Source: an uncultured Selenomonas sp. (GTDB taxonomy: Bacteria; Bacillota; Negativicutes; Selenomonadales; Selenomonadaceae). Taken from it: DNA of 16,328 nt. The notes beneath the pieces were generated by a model that was not told where the DNA came from, did no database searches, and saw nothing but the letters and a program-made list of their open reading frames with translations. Below are positions 15,281-16,328 of this stretch, one piece after another; the first letter of the stretch is position 1; each line of letters starts with the position of its first letter. The position numbers and the translations under genes are program-made. The stretch is from contig CAJPRR010000036.1 in assembly GCA_905373085.1 (NCBI GenBank), forward strand, positions 1-16,328. The letters are read 5' to 3'.

Positions 15281-15318
15281 AAAAGCCCCGAAAAATCGCA
15301 CGATTCTTCGGGGCTTTT
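15281..15318. terminator. Bidirectional intrinsic terminator between kinase and MarR genes
   Basis: AAAAGCCCCGAA (15281-15292) pairs with TTCGGGGCTTTT (15307-15318), extended past one mismatch by AAT/ATT. A-runs and T-runs on both sides let it end both the rightward kinase transcript and the leftward MarR transcript. Confidence 0.9.
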
Positions 15319-15336
15319 CAAGGAAGGCTGACAGCG

Positions 15337-15765
15337 CTAAGCTTCCTGCGCTGCAGCGTTCTCCACAGCCTGTTTCAGCAAGCGGTCAAATTGACGACAC
15401 TCTTCCGGGGAGAAATCCCGCACCAAGATCTCATACCAGTCGTCCATCGTCTTCTTCAGCGTCCTCTTCACGGTCTGCGCCTTCTCCGTCGTGCGCAGCA
15501 CGTAGGCGCGGCGATCCTTCTCGCTGACCGTGCGGCTCACATAGCCGGCATGGACAAGCCGCGCCACGGCGCGCGCTGCCGTCGTCTTGTCGATCTTCAC
15601 CATGTGCGCCAAGGTCTCCTGATTGATGCCCTCATGGTCGAGAAGGTGCAGCAAGAACACGTACTGCCCGTTGCCCAAACCATACGTCTTCAACACTTCG
15701 TTAAAATAGCTCTGGCTGTACCGATAGATCAGAGCTATGATCGTCCCCATATCGTTTGGCTGCAA
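15337..15765 (-). CDS. MarR-family transcriptional regulator
   Basis: About 142 residues. The winged helix-turn-helix is clear: NQETLAHMVKIDKTTAARAVARL as helix-turn-helix and the wing EKDRRAYVLRTTEKA with the DRR motif typical of MarR proteins. The first helix GTIIALIYRYSQSYFNEVL and the last helices form the dimer interface. I chose a TTG start at 15765 because GAGGGGGG lies 6 nt upstream; the first in-frame ATG (15750) has no Shine-Dalgarno, and the upstream TTG at 15807 has none either. No partner gene (efflux pump or fatty-acid operon) is adjacent: to the left is a convergent kinase operon, to the right a DUF2442 gene. A perfect palindrome in its promoter region suggests autoregulation. 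Ligand and targets unknown. Confidence 0.9.
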   Translation of the reverse strand: MQPNDMGTIIALIYRYSQSYFNEVLKTYGLGNGQYVFLLHLLDHEGINQETLAHMVKIDKTTAARAVARLVHAGYVSRTVSEKDRRAYVLRTTEKAQTVKRTLKKTMDDWYEILVRDFSPEECRQFDRLLKQAVENAAAQEA

Positions 15766-15852
15766 AGCAGACCCCCCTCGAATTAGGATGTAATTCCCAT
15801 ATAGCAAGGATACTCTCTCTTCATATCAGTGAAAAAGCATCATATCCATTTT

Positions 15853-15864
15853 ATAGTATACTAT
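15853..15864. promoter_or_regulatory. Perfect 12-bp palindrome, candidate MarR operator
   Basis: ATAGTATACTAT is its own reverse complement and lies about 90 nt upstream of the MarR start. On the minus strand it contains TATACT and abuts TATAAA, so it overlaps the likely -10 region. MarR proteins commonly bind such palindromes at their own promoter. A weaker repeat GTAC-N5-GTAC sits upstream at 15939-15951. Confidence 0.55.
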
Positions 15865-16020
15865 GATTTCCCAAGAAAATCCATCTCCGCCATAAAGTTT
15901 CATATTTTTTTAAAATTTTATCATAGGTCAGTCTTATTGTACTATTCGTACTTGGGTTTTTAGTCCTCAAAAAAGCAATCCTTTCTCAGAAGCAAATCTT
16001 TTCCAAGAAAGCGTCATCGT
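15865..16020. other. AT-rich intergenic region upstream of MarR gene
   Basis: Clearly lower GC than the surrounding genes. It should hold the MarR promoter and the end of the DUF2442 transcript. On the minus strand a weak 6-bp stem (CTTTCT/AGAAAG) followed by T6 lies near 15970-16012 and might terminate the DUF2442 gene. No convincing ORF was found. Confidence 0.4.
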
Positions 16021-16326
16021 CTAGGAATGTTCGCGTTTCTCCAGCGGATCGGGTACAACGGGAGACTCATAGAGGACGAACGGATCTATATCAATGCACT
16101 GCGCCGCATCGCGCGTCCCCGTGACATCCCATGCCGCCGTGCCGTTCATGACCGTCAGGGCGGCGGTGAAGAATGCACGATCCTTGAGCCGCGCGAAGAT
16201 GCCGCCCTTCTGCACGAGCTTCGCTGCATCGTAGCGGCGCACGGTGCCGTCGTTGAAATACGCATAGATGACATATCCGTCGCCCGGCACGGCCTGCAGC
16301 ACCTCGGGCATGAATCGGCTGTCCAT
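16021..16326 (-). CDS. DUF2442 domain protein
   Basis: A 101-residue protein if it starts at the ATG at 16326; a second ATG at 16311 is possible, and the upstream sequence is outside the window, so the start is not secure. The pattern VLQAVPGDGYVIYAYFNDG, then RRYDAAKLVQKGGIFARLKD, then a C-terminal ID(I)DPFVLYES matches the small DUF2442 fold, a compact domain of unknown function. DUF2442 genes often follow a DUF4160 gene, a pairing suspected to be toxin-antitoxin-like; the neighbour here lies beyond the window edge. The protein is full length for the family, which is about 80-110 residues. Confidence 0.75.
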   Translation of the reverse strand: MDSRFMPEVLQAVPGDGYVIYAYFNDGTVRRYDAAKLVQKGGIFARLKDRAFFTAALTVMNGTAAWDVTGTRDAAQCIDIDPFVLYESPVVPDPLEKREHS

Positions 16327-16328
16327 GA

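Noticed and set aside
15823..15898. 25-codon minus-strand ORF starting MKLYGGDGF in the MarR upstream region
   Set aside because: No Shine-Dalgarno, spans the palindrome and probable promoter, no recognisable feature.

Overview
The window looks like chromosomal DNA of a GC-rich, low-GC-Firmicute-type lineage, most plausibly a Negativicute such as Selenomonas or a relative. This is inferred from strong Shine-Dalgarno sequences, near-consensus sigma-70 promoters, a Firmicute-style PTS IICBA permease, 7TM-type sensors and a holin-like small peptide. No rRNA, tRNA, CRISPR array, transposase or phage structural gene was seen.

Layout. (1) Left edge, minus strand: a two-gene operon of a membrane-anchored zinc-ribbon protein and a class A beta-lactamase-fold serine hydrolase cut by the window edge; stop and start overlap as ATGA. 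(2) Plus strand 1910-4117: a three-domain (IIC-IIB-IIA) glucose-type PTS permease with its own promoter. (3) 4118-4624: a compact intergenic cassette that looks like a type I toxin-antitoxin locus. A perfect consensus promoter drives a roughly 95-nt plus-strand RNA ending at a bidirectional terminator. Converging on it is a 34-codon membrane peptide of the holin-like-toxin type, whose Shine-Dalgarno lies in a hairpin. (4) Minus strand 4625-11195: a tightly coupled pair, an 1846-aa multidomain protein with a C-terminal P-loop ATPase and a 342-aa partner with a degenerate NTPase-like N-terminus and a C-terminal RNxxxH (HEPN-like) motif. Giant ATPase plus HEPN-like partner is an architecture seen in conflict/antiphage systems, and I cannot assign it to a named system. 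(5) Plus strand 11408-15258: a two-gene sensor unit, a periplasmic-binding/7TM protein with a degenerate kinase-like tail, overlapping a HisKA_3-type histidine kinase; no response regulator is in the window. (6) Right edge, minus strand: a MarR-family regulator with a perfect 12-bp palindrome upstream and a DUF2442 protein.

The most interesting part is 4147-11195. The toxin promoter overlaps the stop codon of the HEPN-like gene, so the ATPase, the HEPN-like protein and the type I toxin cassette are physically interlocked. Whether they form one defence island is inference.

Long open frames opposite the PTS, giant ATPase and sensor genes are by-products of high GC and were left out.
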